Source: Desulfocapsa sp.
GTDB taxonomy: Bacteria; Desulfobacterota; Desulfobulbia; Desulfobulbales; Desulfocapsaceae
Direction of reading: 5' to 3'
DNA: 11,310 bases
Assembly: GCA_029935135.1 (NCBI GenBank)
Contig: JAOZKX010000030.1
Location: forward strand, 1-11,310
Shown here: in pieces, positions 1-7,028 of the stretch
Layout of the letters: each line of letters begins with the position of its first letter
Numbering within the stretch: the stretch's first letter is position 1
Program-made: the position numbers and the translations under genes
Notes under the pieces: model-generated
Told to the model about the DNA's origin: nothing
Seen by the model: only the letters and a program-made list of their open reading frames with translations
Database searches by the model: none

Positions 1-1
1 A

Positions 2-88
2 CCTGTGGATGAAATATTTAAACAATTCGTCAGCCAGGCGGAATCAGTCTACAAGGAAGAAAAAGGTTTCGCTCCTGCAGCTTCCTGA
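2..88 (+). CDS. C-terminal fragment of an unidentified protein (5' truncated)
   Basis: An open frame enters from the left edge and ends at a TGA at 86-88, giving 28 residues that begin PVDEIFKQFVSQAESV and end GFAPAAS. The stretch is charged and probably helical, ending in a small Ala/Ser tail, which fits the C-terminus of a soluble protein. It lies only 14 bases ahead of the pcnB start on the same strand, so the two may be cotranscribed. The fragment is too short for me to assign a family. That it is coding is inferred from the open frame and the tight spacing. Confidence 0.5.
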   Translation, partial: PVDEIFKQFVSQAESVYKEEKGFAPAAS

Positions 89-102
89 TTGCCACGACAA
101 CC

Positions 103-1440
103 ATGACTTATTCTAGTGAACCATTGATCATCACTGCTGACGAGCATCCCATTCGTCCGCCAATGATTGATAATGATGCAATGAAGGTACTTCGAGTACT
201 GCGCGATAATGGTTTTGCCGGTTTTCTGGTGGGTGGTGGTGTGCGTGACCTCTACCTCGGGAAACAACCAAAAGACTTTGATATCTCCACCGACGCCCGT
301 CCCGGTCAGATCCGTAAACTCTTTCGCAACAGCCGGACCATTGGTAGACGCTTTCGCCTGGTGCAGGTTTTCTTCCATGGAAAAGAGATCGAAGTTTCAA
401 CCCTTCGTTCATTAAGTGAACATGACCTTGATGGTCCCGAATCTGTTCTTGCCCCCAATAATACTTTCGGCAGCCTCGATGAAGATGCCCAGCGCCGTGA
501 CCTAACCATCAACTCTCTGTTTTACGAAATAGAAAACCACACCATTATTGATTATGTGGGCGGGATCCAAGATCTGGACCACTCCATTATCCGTATTGTT
601 GGTGATCCGGATCGACGAATCACACGCGATCCAGTGCGGATGCTGCGTGCCATTCGCCATGCGGCACGACTGAACTTCACTATTGAACAGGAAAGCTGGC
701 AGAGTATCTGCAATCACCACGAGAAACTGACCCTCTGCCCGCCGTCTCGAGTTCGTGACGAGTTTATTAAAGATCTGCACTCCACAGCTCTGAGTGAATG
801 GCTGCAGCTTGCCCTTGACTCAGAACTCTTCTTTGACATTTTTCAGCTCTACAAAAAACCGCTTGTACAGAAAGAACGGGAGAGTGAACAGCCCTACCGG
901 GAGCAGTTAAAGCAACTGGCCAGGGTTATTGATCGCTGTGCTCAGCAGGCAAAAGATTCTGGTTCCAGAGGACTGAATAACGATTTACTGCTGGCACTGA
1001 TCCTGATTCCCTGGGCCAATGCCCGTTTTGATCTGGTGAACCAACACCTCAAAGGGGCGGCTGCATTTAAATTCTCAAAAATATTACGGGAACACCTGGA
1101 TAAGGAACTTGCCACTCAGCTGAATCTCCGCCGCTCAATCCGCCAGGAAATGGTTATCCTCCTCTCCAACCTGCCACAGTTTATCCGTCATAAGACAAAT
1201 GACTCTCAGCCAAAATGGCTGCGAAAGAAAAGTTATTTCAAGACCTGCTCACTCTTCTGTGACCTGTACCTGGAATCTATTACCGGAGAAACTGCATCGC
1301 TTCATTTTCCAGCCCCCCAAAACAGGCCTTCCCGCACCCAAAAAAATCCCCCGCAATCCAAAGGACGCGGGGGACGAAAAAAACGATACACTCCTGCCTT
1401 TTCCTCAAAAAAGAAAGGCATCTTCGGCCTGAAAGACTAG
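103..1440 (+). CDS. pcnB: Poly(A) polymerase I (PcnB), class II nucleotidyltransferase
   Basis: Adds 3' poly(A) tails to RNA from ATP, marking transcripts for decay in the cytoplasm. The 445-residue product has the nucleotidyltransferase core in order: GGGVRD (44-49), the catalytic DFD (Asp58, Asp60), the poly(A)-polymerase-type motif IGRRFRLVQV (80-89) that separates bacterial PAPs from CCA-adding enzymes, RRDLTINSL (131-139), and RDPVRMLRAIRHAARLNF (175-192) opening the helical RNA-binding part. The length is close to the usual size of about 450. The tail from about residue 403 is rich in Lys, Arg, Pro and Ser, as in many PAPs. The ATG at 103 has no clear Shine-Dalgarno sequence. It is kept because the residues around ADEHPI, ahead of the next Met at 21, resemble the segment that precedes the core in E. 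coli PcnB. The gene is convergent with the chemoreceptor gene, with 4 bases between stops, and its 3' end contains that gene's terminator. Confidence 0.93.
   Translation: MTYSSEPLIITADEHPIRPPMIDNDAMKVLRVLRDNGFAGFLVGGGVRDLYLGKQPKDFDISTDARPGQIRKLFRNSRTIGRRFRLVQVFFHGKEIEVSTLRSLSEHDLDGPESVLAPNNTFGSLDEDAQRRDLTINSLFYEIENHTIIDYVGGIQDLDHSIIRIVGDPDRRITRDPVRMLRAIRHAARLNFTIEQESWQSICNHHEKLTLCPPSRVRDEFIKDLHSTALSEWLQLALDSELFFDIFQLYKKPLVQKERESEQPYREQLKQLARVIDRCAQQAKDSGSRGLNNDLLLALILIPWANARFDLVNQHLKGAAAFKFSKILREHLDKELATQLNLRRSIRQEMVILLSNLPQFIRHKTNDSQPKWLRKKSYFKTCSLFCDLYLESITGETASLHFPAPQNRPSRTQKNPPQSKGRGGRKKRYTPAFSSKKKGIFGLKD
1340..1374 (-). terminator. Rho-independent terminator of the chemoreceptor gene, inside pcnB
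   Basis: On the plus strand, TCCCCCGC (1347-1354) and GCGGGGGA (1367-1374) form a perfect 8-bp GC-rich stem. The 12-base loop contains a further TCC/GGA pairing. The stem is preceded by seven A residues (1340-1346), so on the minus strand the hairpin is directly followed by seven T: a classic intrinsic terminator for leftward transcription, about 70 bases past the chemoreceptor stop codon. In the plus direction the stem is followed by CGAAAAAAA, not T, so it should not stop pcnB transcription. It lies within pcnB codons 413-424. Confidence 0.8.
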
Positions 1441-1444
1441 GCCA

Positions 1445-3880
1445 TCACACCACCCCTTTACTCTGCAGAAATGGAACATATTTCATATCAGTTTTCTTGA
1501 TATGATTCAACAGCCAGTCTTTGAGAAACTCCATCAACTCGATGGAGATATCAGCCTTCCCCGTTGCAAACTGCTTCTGAAAATCAACAACCTGCGCCAC
1601 AAGCTCTCTGTGGATTTCCATGTGCGCATCAATATCTTCATATCCATGGGTGGCAAACAGATCTTCTTCAAACTTAAAATGGGTTCCCGTGTAATCAATC
1701 AGCTTGCCAAGGGCATCACCCACCCCACTCTTTCCATCTCCCGAATGCATCTTCTGATACAGATCATTGATTAAATCAATAAGCACCTTATGCTGACTAT
1801 CGATGGAATCAATACCAACAGACAACGATGGGGTCCAGCGCATTAAGGGGCGGGATGAGGAAACAGTACGCAAAGCCATCGCCCCTTCCCCCTTATCCCC
1901 CAGATCAAAACGACCCGTTTCTGCACTGATACTATTGGCGATTTTCTTCAAATTCTCTGCACTTTCCTGCAGGCGCAGACTTCCTTCCCTTGCCTCTTGG
2001 GATACCTGACTGACATCGGTAATGTCCCTTGCAATCTCCATGGAAACAGCGGATGCCTGAGCTACATTGTCATTGACCTCACCAATCCCATTTGCTGCTT
2101 CTGATACATTCCCGGATATATCAGCAGCAGTGGCTGTCTGCTCTTCCACTGCTGCTGCAATGGTTGCTACGATCTCATTAACACTGTTAATAACCTTTGT
2201 AATCTCGGTAATTTCAGTGACGGTATCATCTGTGGATGCCTGAATGGATTCAATCTTACTCTTGATCTCACCCGTTGCATCAGAGGTCTGCTTGGCAAGT
2301 TCTTTGATTTCATTGGCAACCACCGCAAAACCTTTGCCTGCCTCACCGGCACGAGCTGCTTCAATGGTTGCATTTAATGCAAGCAGGTTGGTCTGTCCCG
2401 ATATCTCGGTAATCACTTCAGTAACCTTGCTGATCTCAATGGCTGCCCGGCCCAGATTATCAACTTTATCCGAAGAACTTTGAGCATAATTTACCGCCTC
2501 ACTGGTCATGGAACTGGCCTTTGCCGTATTACCGGCTATTTCCTGAATAGCTGATGACATCTCTTCCATGGCAATGGCCATCACATTCACGTTTTGGGCC
2601 GCCTGTTCACTTGCCTGGGTAACGGTGCCCATATTGGCACTCATTTCTTCTGTGGCAGCAGCAACCGTGTCTGCTTTAGCCGCTGACTGCTCAGCGCCTC
2701 CAGTCATATCCTCTGCCGCAAGGGCCAGTTCTGTTGAAGTTGCACTCAACGCCCTCCCCTCGCCAACGATATTGCCAATCAACTGGCGCAGATTCGTTGT
2801 CATATCATGCAAGGCTTCCTGAAGGCTTCCTGCAGCCGATTTTCCATTACTACTGGTTTTCAAATCACCATTGGCAATACGTCTGGCAAGTGCAACCATA
2901 TCCTCAGGCTCACCACCCAACAACTTAAGAACTGAACTGGCATTCAACCATAAAATGACAAACAACAGTACAAAGCCAACAATGGAGCCAAGGATAAAAA
3001 GGTTACGGGTACGCTTACCCAGACTGGAACTCATATCTGTAATGTCGGCTACTGTGTTGCTGGACCTGACTGAAATCTCCTCTTTCAGCTGAGCAATTAC
3101 ATGCTGCAGATCAGCCCGAATAACACCCGACTCCCTGCCCAGGATGGCATGAATCTGCTCAGTATTCTCTTCCACCAGAGTATTGCAATTTTCTTTCATC
3201 TCCACGGCCTGTTGGCGTGCCTTGGTCATATCAATGGCCAGGGCAATAGATCCCACAACCTCACCATCGGATGTTATTTCCTTGTGCAGAGTCAGGACAT
3301 TCGGGTCATCCTCGCCAGCCTCAATAATGACACCAATATCTGGCCTGCCCTTGGGAAGAAGAGATTTAAGCTTTGCATTTTTTCGATTGAGATAACGGGT
3401 AAGGGGTTTCTCTTCTTTGTCCCGGTAAAAAATGAAAACAATACTCTTGTTTCTATGGGCATTGCGGACATATCCGTTGAGTGTCGCAAAATCCCTGGTA
3501 AGCACCGCATTGGTGGCAACCAGAGCCATAAGGGCCGTCATATCTTCACCGCTCTGGCGACGATTCTTGCGAAGATCAGCCAGTACCGCATCAGAAGTTT
3601 CCGTTAAGGCTTCGGAAGTAGATTCCGCTAGAGAAGTTGCCGCCTCTTCCTTCATGTTATTGAGTGCGCTTTCCAACTGCCCGGATAATTTTCCCATATC
3701 ATCAGCAATGGTCGTATCAATTGCAGCAAAAGAATCCTGAACCTTTCCGTTCAGGGTATTGCTGCTTTTGGTCTGCATCACAACCGTAAAGATGACAGCA
3801 GATGCCATAATAGACAAAAACGCCAGAGCAACAGGGGCAATCAATTTAAAGCGAAAACTTTTTACAACTGAACCTTTCAT
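1445..3880 (-). CDS. Methyl-accepting chemotaxis protein with C-terminal hemerythrin domain (DcrH-like)
   Basis: An 811-residue chemoreceptor that would signal to CheA/CheW in response to O2 or redox state. Order: membrane helix about 13-35; periplasmic region about 36-290, whose distal part (IVFIFY... to [19 protein letters not shown]) looks Cache-like; second membrane helix about 293-313; a short HAMP-like segment with LLGGEPEDM and ARRIANGDL; signalling domain about 355-655 with hairpin tip [18 protein letters not shown] and [11 protein letters not shown]; and hemerythrin about 680-805. All seven di-iron ligands are seen: His697, His734 and Glu738 (HFKFE), His753 and His757 (HMEIH), His793 and Asp798 (HIKKTD). 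There is no CheR/CheB pentapeptide at the C-terminus. The ATG at 3880 is chosen because GGAGG lies 5 bases ahead; the TTG start at 3892 would overlap that ribosome site. I see no convincing promoter, only a possible TATAAG at 3914-3909. Function follows family knowledge of Desulfovibrio DcrH; the ligand sensed here is inferred. Confidence 0.93.
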   Translation of the reverse strand: MKGSVVKSFRFKLIAPVALAFLSIMASAVIFTVVMQTKSSNTLNGKVQDSFAAIDTTIADDMGKLSGQLESALNNMKEEAATSLAESTSEALTETSDAVLADLRKNRRQSGEDMTALMALVATNAVLTRDFATLNGYVRNAHRNKSIVFIFYRDKEEKPLTRYLNRKNAKLKSLLPKGRPDIGVIIEAGEDDPNVLTLHKEITSDGEVVGSIALAIDMTKARQQAVEMKENCNTLVEENTEQIHAILGRESGVIRADLQHVIAQLKEEISVRSSNTVADITDMSSSLGKRTRNLFILGSIVGFVLLFVILWLNASSVLKLLGGEPEDMVALARRIANGDLKTSSNGKSAAGSLQEALHDMTTNLRQLIGNIVGEGRALSATSTELALAAEDMTGGAEQSAAKADTVAAATEEMSANMGTVTQASEQAAQNVNVMAIAMEEMSSAIQEIAGNTAKASSMTSEAVNYAQSSSDKVDNLGRAAIEISKVTEVITEISGQTNLLALNATIEAARAGEAGKGFAVVANEIKELAKQTSDATGEIKSKIESIQASTDDTVTEITEITKVINSVNEIVATIAAAVEEQTATAADISGNVSEAANGIGEVNDNVAQASAVSMEIARDITDVSQVSQEAREGSLRLQESAENLKKIANSISAETGRFDLGDKGEGAMALRTVSSSRPLMRWTPSLSVGIDSIDSQHKVLIDLINDLYQKMHSGDGKSGVGDALGKLIDYTGTHFKFEEDLFATHGYEDIDAHMEIHRELVAQVVDFQKQFATGKADISIELMEFLKDWLLNHIKKTDMKYVPFLQSKGVV

Positions 3881-3885
3881 TTTTT

Positions 3886-3890
3886 CCTCC
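3886..3890 (-). promoter_or_regulatory. Ribosome binding site that fixes the chemoreceptor start
   Basis: The minus strand reads GGAGG, then AAAAA, then ATG at 3880-3878: an ideal Shine-Dalgarno sequence with 5-base spacing. An in-frame TTG at 3892 sits on this site and is unlikely to be the real start. Confidence 0.75.
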
Positions 3891-3981
3891 AATACGAATA
3901 AAAATACTCTTATAGATTCAGGTTATCACAAATAGAATCGGGAATAAAAGAATTTTTCCTCCGTGGCCAATTTCGCATTTT

Positions 3982-4008
3982 CCTTATATCAATTTTATTG
4001 ATATAAGG
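3982..4008. repeat. Perfect 12-bp inverted repeat in the divergent control region
   Basis: The arms CCTTATATCAAT (3982-3993) and ATTGATATAAGG (3997-4008) are exact reverse complements around a TTT spacer. The element is AT-rich, has no adjacent T tract in either direction, and lies about 35 bases upstream of the candidate hydrogenase -35 box and about 100 bases upstream of the chemoreceptor start. That fits an operator for a dimeric regulator better than a terminator. It is not FNR-like: the ATCAA and TTGAT halves are in the opposite order to the FNR consensus. I cannot name the regulator. Confidence 0.6.
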
Positions 4009-4043
4009 GTCAAAAACTACTGGTTTCGTTAGGTTGTTTTTTT

Positions 4044-4071
4044 TTGACATACTACAGAGTGCATGTATAGG
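4044..4071 (+). promoter_or_regulatory. Candidate sigma70 promoter of the hydrogenase operon
   Basis: A perfect -35 box TTGACA lies at 4044-4049, just after a run of T. The best -10 candidates are TATAGG (4066-4071, 16-base spacing, 4 of 6 matches) or TAGGAT (4068-4073, 18-base spacing, 4 of 6). Either would start transcription near 4078-4082 and leave a leader of about 85 bases. The weak -10 suggests low basal activity or help from an activator. No sigma54-type GG/GC pair with correct spacing was seen. Confidence 0.45.
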
Positions 4072-4093
4072 ATTAAATATGGTTGTGATGAAT

Positions 4094-4130
4094 CATTTGA
4101 GTTGTAATCCCCTCTTTTTCAACTCAAATG
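4094..4130 (+). repeat. Perfect 11-bp inverted repeat in the hydrogenase leader; possible RNA hairpin or operator
   Basis: CATTTGAGTTG (4094-4104) and CAACTCAAATG (4120-4130) are exact reverse complements around a 15-base pyrimidine-rich spacer. If transcription starts near 4080, this forms a stem-loop in the 5' leader. The loop bases TCCCCT (4108-4113) are complementary to AGGGGA (4142-4147), downstream of the stem and just ahead of the hyaA translation start region, so an H-type pseudoknot is possible. No T tract follows, so it is not an intrinsic terminator. It could equally be a DNA operator downstream of the promoter. Confidence 0.6.
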
Positions 4131-4152
4131 TGCAAAGAAACAGGGGAATATG

Positions 4153-4158
4153 AAGGAG
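4153..4158 (+). promoter_or_regulatory. Ribosome binding site that fixes the hyaA start
   Basis: AAGGAG at 4153-4158 stands 6 bases ahead of the ATG at 4165. The upstream in-frame ATG at 4150 has only AGGGGA at close spacing. The stronger site favours 4165. Confidence 0.6.
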
Positions 4159-4164
4159 ATAAGC

Positions 4165-5244
4165 ATGGATGAGCAGGCAGGGAACAGGACAACAAACTCT
4201 GGCATAAGCAGACGGAGCTTTATCAAAAGCTGTAGTGTCGCTGCTGCCGCCCTTGGTCTATCCGAGGCAATGATCCCAAAACTTGTGGAAGCTGCTGAAA
4301 CCGCAAAACGGCCAACTGTTATCTGGCTTCACTTTCAGGAGTGTACCGGCTGTACAGAGAGTCTTTTGCGCGGTTCTCACCCCGATCTTGGCCGCCTGAT
4401 TCTGGACATTATCTCCCTTGATTACCACGAAACGGTGATGGTTCCCTCCGGCCATCAGGCAGAAAAAAGTCTCCATGATTCAGTGGCCAAGAATACCGGA
4501 AAATTTATTCTGGTTGTTGAAGGTGCCATTCCCACTGCCGACAATGGGAATTTCTGTAAAATCAGCGGTCGCACTGCCATGGACATTCTTGCTGAAGTTG
4601 GTCCAAAGGCCGCGGCAATCATTGCCATTGGCACCTGTGCCTCCTTTGGCGGTATTCAGGCAGCGGCACCGAATCCAACAGGCGCTAAAGGGGTGCAGGA
4701 TCTTATTTCCGGAGTCCCCATTGTTAACATCCCCGGATGTCCACCAAACCCTGTCACCTTTCTCGGCACTGTTCTCCATTACCTGACCTTTAAACGCCTG
4801 CCAAACTGTGACAACATGGGACGCCCACTCTTTGCCTATGGACGGAGGATCCATGACCACTGTGAACGAAGGGCCCATTTTGATGAAGGTCGTTTTGTCG
4901 AAGAGTTTGGCGATTTCGGTCATAGAAATGGCTACTGCCTCTATAAAGTCGGCTGTAAAGGGCCGGAAACATTCTCCAACTGTCCGTCAACCCGTTTTAA
5001 TGATGTCGATGTCTGGCCCGTATCTGTGGGACACGGTTGTGTCGGTTGTACTGAACCAAATTTCTGGGACAGCATGACACCTTTCTACGAAAGACTGCCC
5101 CAGGTTTCCATACCGGGCACCGGTATCGTCACAGATGCTGACAGCGCCGGCAAGAAAATCCTCGGTGTGGCAGCAGCAGCCGTTGGTGTTCATGCAGCAG
5201 TGGGGATAGGAAAATCTGTGCTGAAGGGAAAAAAGGAAGAGTAG
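4165..5244 (+). CDS. hyaA: [NiFe] hydrogenase small subunit, Tat-exported, membrane anchored (group 1)
   Basis: Carries the three Fe-S clusters that pass electrons from the Ni-Fe site toward cytochrome b on the periplasmic side. Numbered from ATG 4165 (359 residues): twin-arginine motif SRRSFIK at 15-21 with a hydrophobic stretch ending near VEA; proximal [4Fe-4S] ligands Cys60, Cys63 (CTGC), Cys158 (GTCASFGG) and Cys192 (GCPPN); distal cluster His230, Cys233, Cys258, Cys264; medial [3Fe-4S] Cys273, Cys292, Cys295. The C-terminus, about 332-353 (ILGVAAAAVGVHAAVGIGKS), is a hydrophobic helix before a Lys-rich tail, as in membrane-bound enzymes. Both positions that hold extra cysteines in O2-tolerant enzymes are glycine here (CTGC, not CTCC; FGG, not WGC), so an ordinary O2-sensitive type is expected. 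The start at 4165 rests on its AAGGAG; ATG 4150 would add five residues. Wolinella-HydA-like grouping is inferred from the anchor and the following cytochrome b. Confidence 0.95.
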   Translation: MDEQAGNRTTNSGISRRSFIKSCSVAAAALGLSEAMIPKLVEAAETAKRPTVIWLHFQECTGCTESLLRGSHPDLGRLILDIISLDYHETVMVPSGHQAEKSLHDSVAKNTGKFILVVEGAIPTADNGNFCKISGRTAMDILAEVGPKAAAIIAIGTCASFGGIQAAAPNPTGAKGVQDLISGVPIVNIPGCPPNPVTFLGTVLHYLTFKRLPNCDNMGRPLFAYGRRIHDHCERRAHFDEGRFVEEFGDFGHRNGYCLYKVGCKGPETFSNCPSTRFNDVDVWPVSVGHGCVGCTEPNFWDSMTPFYERLPQVSIPGTGIVTDADSAGKKILGVAAAAVGVHAAVGIGKSVLKGKKEE

Positions 5245-5303
5245 CCCCTCCTTTTGCCAATTACAAAAAAATATCATCTGCATTTATATAAGGAGAACAG
5301 ACA

Positions 5304-7004
5304 ATGGCTCAACGGATAACCATCGACCCCATCACCAGAATTGAGGGTCATTTACGAATAGACGCCGAAGTAGAAAACGGACAGGTGACCAAGGCCTGGT
5401 CATCTGGCCAGATGTGGCGCGGCATTGAAACCATCCTCAAAGGTCGGGATCCACGCGATGCCTGGCTTTTCACCCAGCGAATCTGTGGTGTCTGCACCAC
5501 CGTACACGCCCTGGCATCAGTGCGGGCAGTAGAAAATGCCCTGAAAATGCAAATCCCCATCAATGCCCAGTATATCCGTAATATTGTCATGGCCATCCAT
5601 GCCCTGCAGGACCATATTGTCCATTTTTATGTCCTTTCTGCCCTGGACTGGGTGGATGTGGTATCCGCTCTTTCTGCCGATCCCAAAAAAACTGCTACCC
5701 TTGCCTCCTCTCTCTCTGACTGGCCCAACAACAGTGTCAAACGCTTTGCGGCGGTAAAGGGAAAAGTGAAGGCACTGGTGGACAGTGGTCAGCTCGGCCC
5801 CTTTGCCAATGGTTATTGGGGACACCCCGCCATGAAACTGCCGCCTGAAGCAAACCTGATGGCTGTTTCTCACTACCTCGAATCCCTTGATTACCAGCGA
5901 AAAGCCACCCAGGCCCTTGGCATCATCTCAGGAAAAAATCCCCATATCCAGAACCTTTCCGTTGGCGGTGTCACCACAGCATTGAACCCGGACAGTGATT
6001 CGGCTCTAAACATGGAACGGCTCTACTGGATTAAACAGCTGATTGAGGATGTGCGCGGATTTATCCAGCAGGTCTACCTCCCTGATGTGGTTGCTGTGGG
6101 TGCACTCTATAAAGAATGGCTTCCCTACGGAGCAGGCGTCACTAACTATATGGCTGTTCCTGATATGGTACTGAATACAGAGGCCACAGAATTTGACCTT
6201 CCAGGTGGTACCATTATGAATGGTGACCTCGGTACAGTGAAGGGAATCACCTCTTTTAATGACGATTACTTCCGTGACAATGTGGTGGAGAACATTACCC
6301 ATGCCTGGTACAAGGGCGACTGGTCTAAACATCCCTATGAAGAAGATGATGAGCCCAATTATACGGATTTTCAGGATGACGGAAAATACTCCTGGATCAA
6401 GGCACCGCGTTTCCAGGGACAACCCATGCAGGTTGGCCCCCTTGCCCAGATGCTGGTCGGTTATGCCCAGGGTCACCAACCCATAATTAAGAATGTGAAC
6501 AATGCTCTGTCTCTGGTGTCAAGTGTGGCCGGGGTTACGGTGGGTCCAGAAGTCCTTCATTCCACCTTGGGCCGCCATGTTGCTCGGGCAGTTCGGGCCT
6601 CGATGCTTGGCGATCTTGCCATTAAACACTGGGAACTGCTGGTTGACAATATTGGCAAAGGGGATCTGGAGATCTTTAACAAACCGGTCTTTCCACAAGG
6701 GGAACAACAGGGCTACGGTATTCATGAGGCCCCCCGTGGTATCCTCTCTCACTGGATTGTTATCCAGGATGGGAAGATTAAAAACTATCAGTGTGTAGTT
6801 CCCTCAACCTGGAATGCCGGTCCTCGTGACTCTGACGGCGTTGCCGGTCCGTATGAGGCGTCCCTTGTCGGGAATCCTGTGGCTGATGCTGAAAAACCAC
6901 TGGAACTCCTGCGTACTGTTCACTCTTTTGATCCCTGTATTGCCTGTGCCGTCCATACGGTTGACCAAAATGGACAGGAGATCAGCAAGGTAAAGGCACT
7001 GTGA
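5304..7004 (+). CDS. hyaB: [NiFe] hydrogenase large (catalytic) subunit
   Basis: Holds the Ni-Fe(CN)2CO site that splits H2. The 566-residue length is usual for group 1. The N-terminal motif RIEGH is at 12-16. The L1 motif RICGVCTTVH supplies Cys61 and Cys64. The L2 motif DPCIACAVH supplies Cys545 and Cys548 and ends at His551. Position 545 is an ordinary Cys codon, so this is a NiFe and not a NiFeSe enzyme. The 15 residues after His551 (TVDQNGQEISKVKAL) are the peptide removed by a dedicated endopeptidase after metal insertion. There is no signal sequence, as expected for a subunit exported with its Tat-bearing partner. AAGGAG lies 8 bases ahead of the ATG. The 59-base gap after hyaA has no terminator, so the two are cotranscribed. 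No HyaD/HynC-type protease gene is present in the window. Confidence 0.97.
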   Translation: MAQRITIDPITRIEGHLRIDAEVENGQVTKAWSSGQMWRGIETILKGRDPRDAWLFTQRICGVCTTVHALASVRAVENALKMQIPINAQYIRNIVMAIHALQDHIVHFYVLSALDWVDVVSALSADPKKTATLASSLSDWPNNSVKRFAAVKGKVKALVDSGQLGPFANGYWGHPAMKLPPEANLMAVSHYLESLDYQRKATQALGIISGKNPHIQNLSVGGVTTALNPDSDSALNMERLYWIKQLIEDVRGFIQQVYLPDVVAVGALYKEWLPYGAGVTNYMAVPDMVLNTEATEFDLPGGTIMNGDLGTVKGITSFNDDYFRDNVVENITHAWYKGDWSKHPYEEDDEPNYTDFQDDGKYSWIKAPRFQGQPMQVGPLAQMLVGYAQGHQPIIKNVNNALSLVSSVAGVTVGPEVLHSTLGRHVARAVRASMLGDLAIKHWELLVDNIGKGDLEIFNKPVFPQGEQQGYGIHEAPRGILSHWIVIQDGKIKNYQCVVPSTWNAGPRDSDGVAGPYEASLVGNPVADAEKPLELLRTVHSFDPCIACAVHTVDQNGQEISKVKAL

Positions 7005-7028
7005 TCCAATCCCACAAAGAGGGCTATC

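Noticed and set aside
1484..1504. CATATCA / TGATATG inverted repeat that resembles the core of the 3982-4008 dyad
   Set aside because: It lies in the hemerythrin codons of HIKKTDM, which include iron ligands His793 and Asp798. The arms are only 7 bp and no T tract follows, so it is best explained as coding coincidence and not a pcnB terminator or second operator.
3101..3607. 168-codon plus-strand open frame
   Set aside because: It is antisense to the periplasmic region of the chemoreceptor gene, which has clear domain structure. No ribosome site or family signal supports it.
3909..3937. Possible minus-strand sigma70 promoter for the chemoreceptor (TATAAG at 3914-3909)
   Set aside because: The -10 is good, but no -35 hexamer better than TTCTAT lies at 16-18 bases and no sigma28 consensus was found. 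Not strong enough to list.
3964..3976. Possible sigma54 promoter (TGGCC...GCA)
   Set aside because: The GG and GC pairs are 8 bases apart instead of 10, and the flanking consensus is poor.
4150..4164. ATG at 4150 as the hyaA start (adds MKEIS)
   Set aside because: It is in frame and possible, but the ATG at 4165 has AAGGAG with better spacing and still leaves a normal Tat leader.
4480..4923. 147-codon minus-strand open frame
   Set aside because: It overlaps the hydrogenase small subunit, including cluster-ligand codons, and has no motif of its own. Other long frames opposite hyaB (6006-6479) and hyaC (7107-7580) were rejected for the same reason.
6930..6965. Possible selenocysteine (NiFeSe) variant of the large subunit
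   Set aside because: The L2 motif codons are ordinary Cys codons (DPCIACAVH) with no in-frame TGA, so it is a plain NiFe enzyme.
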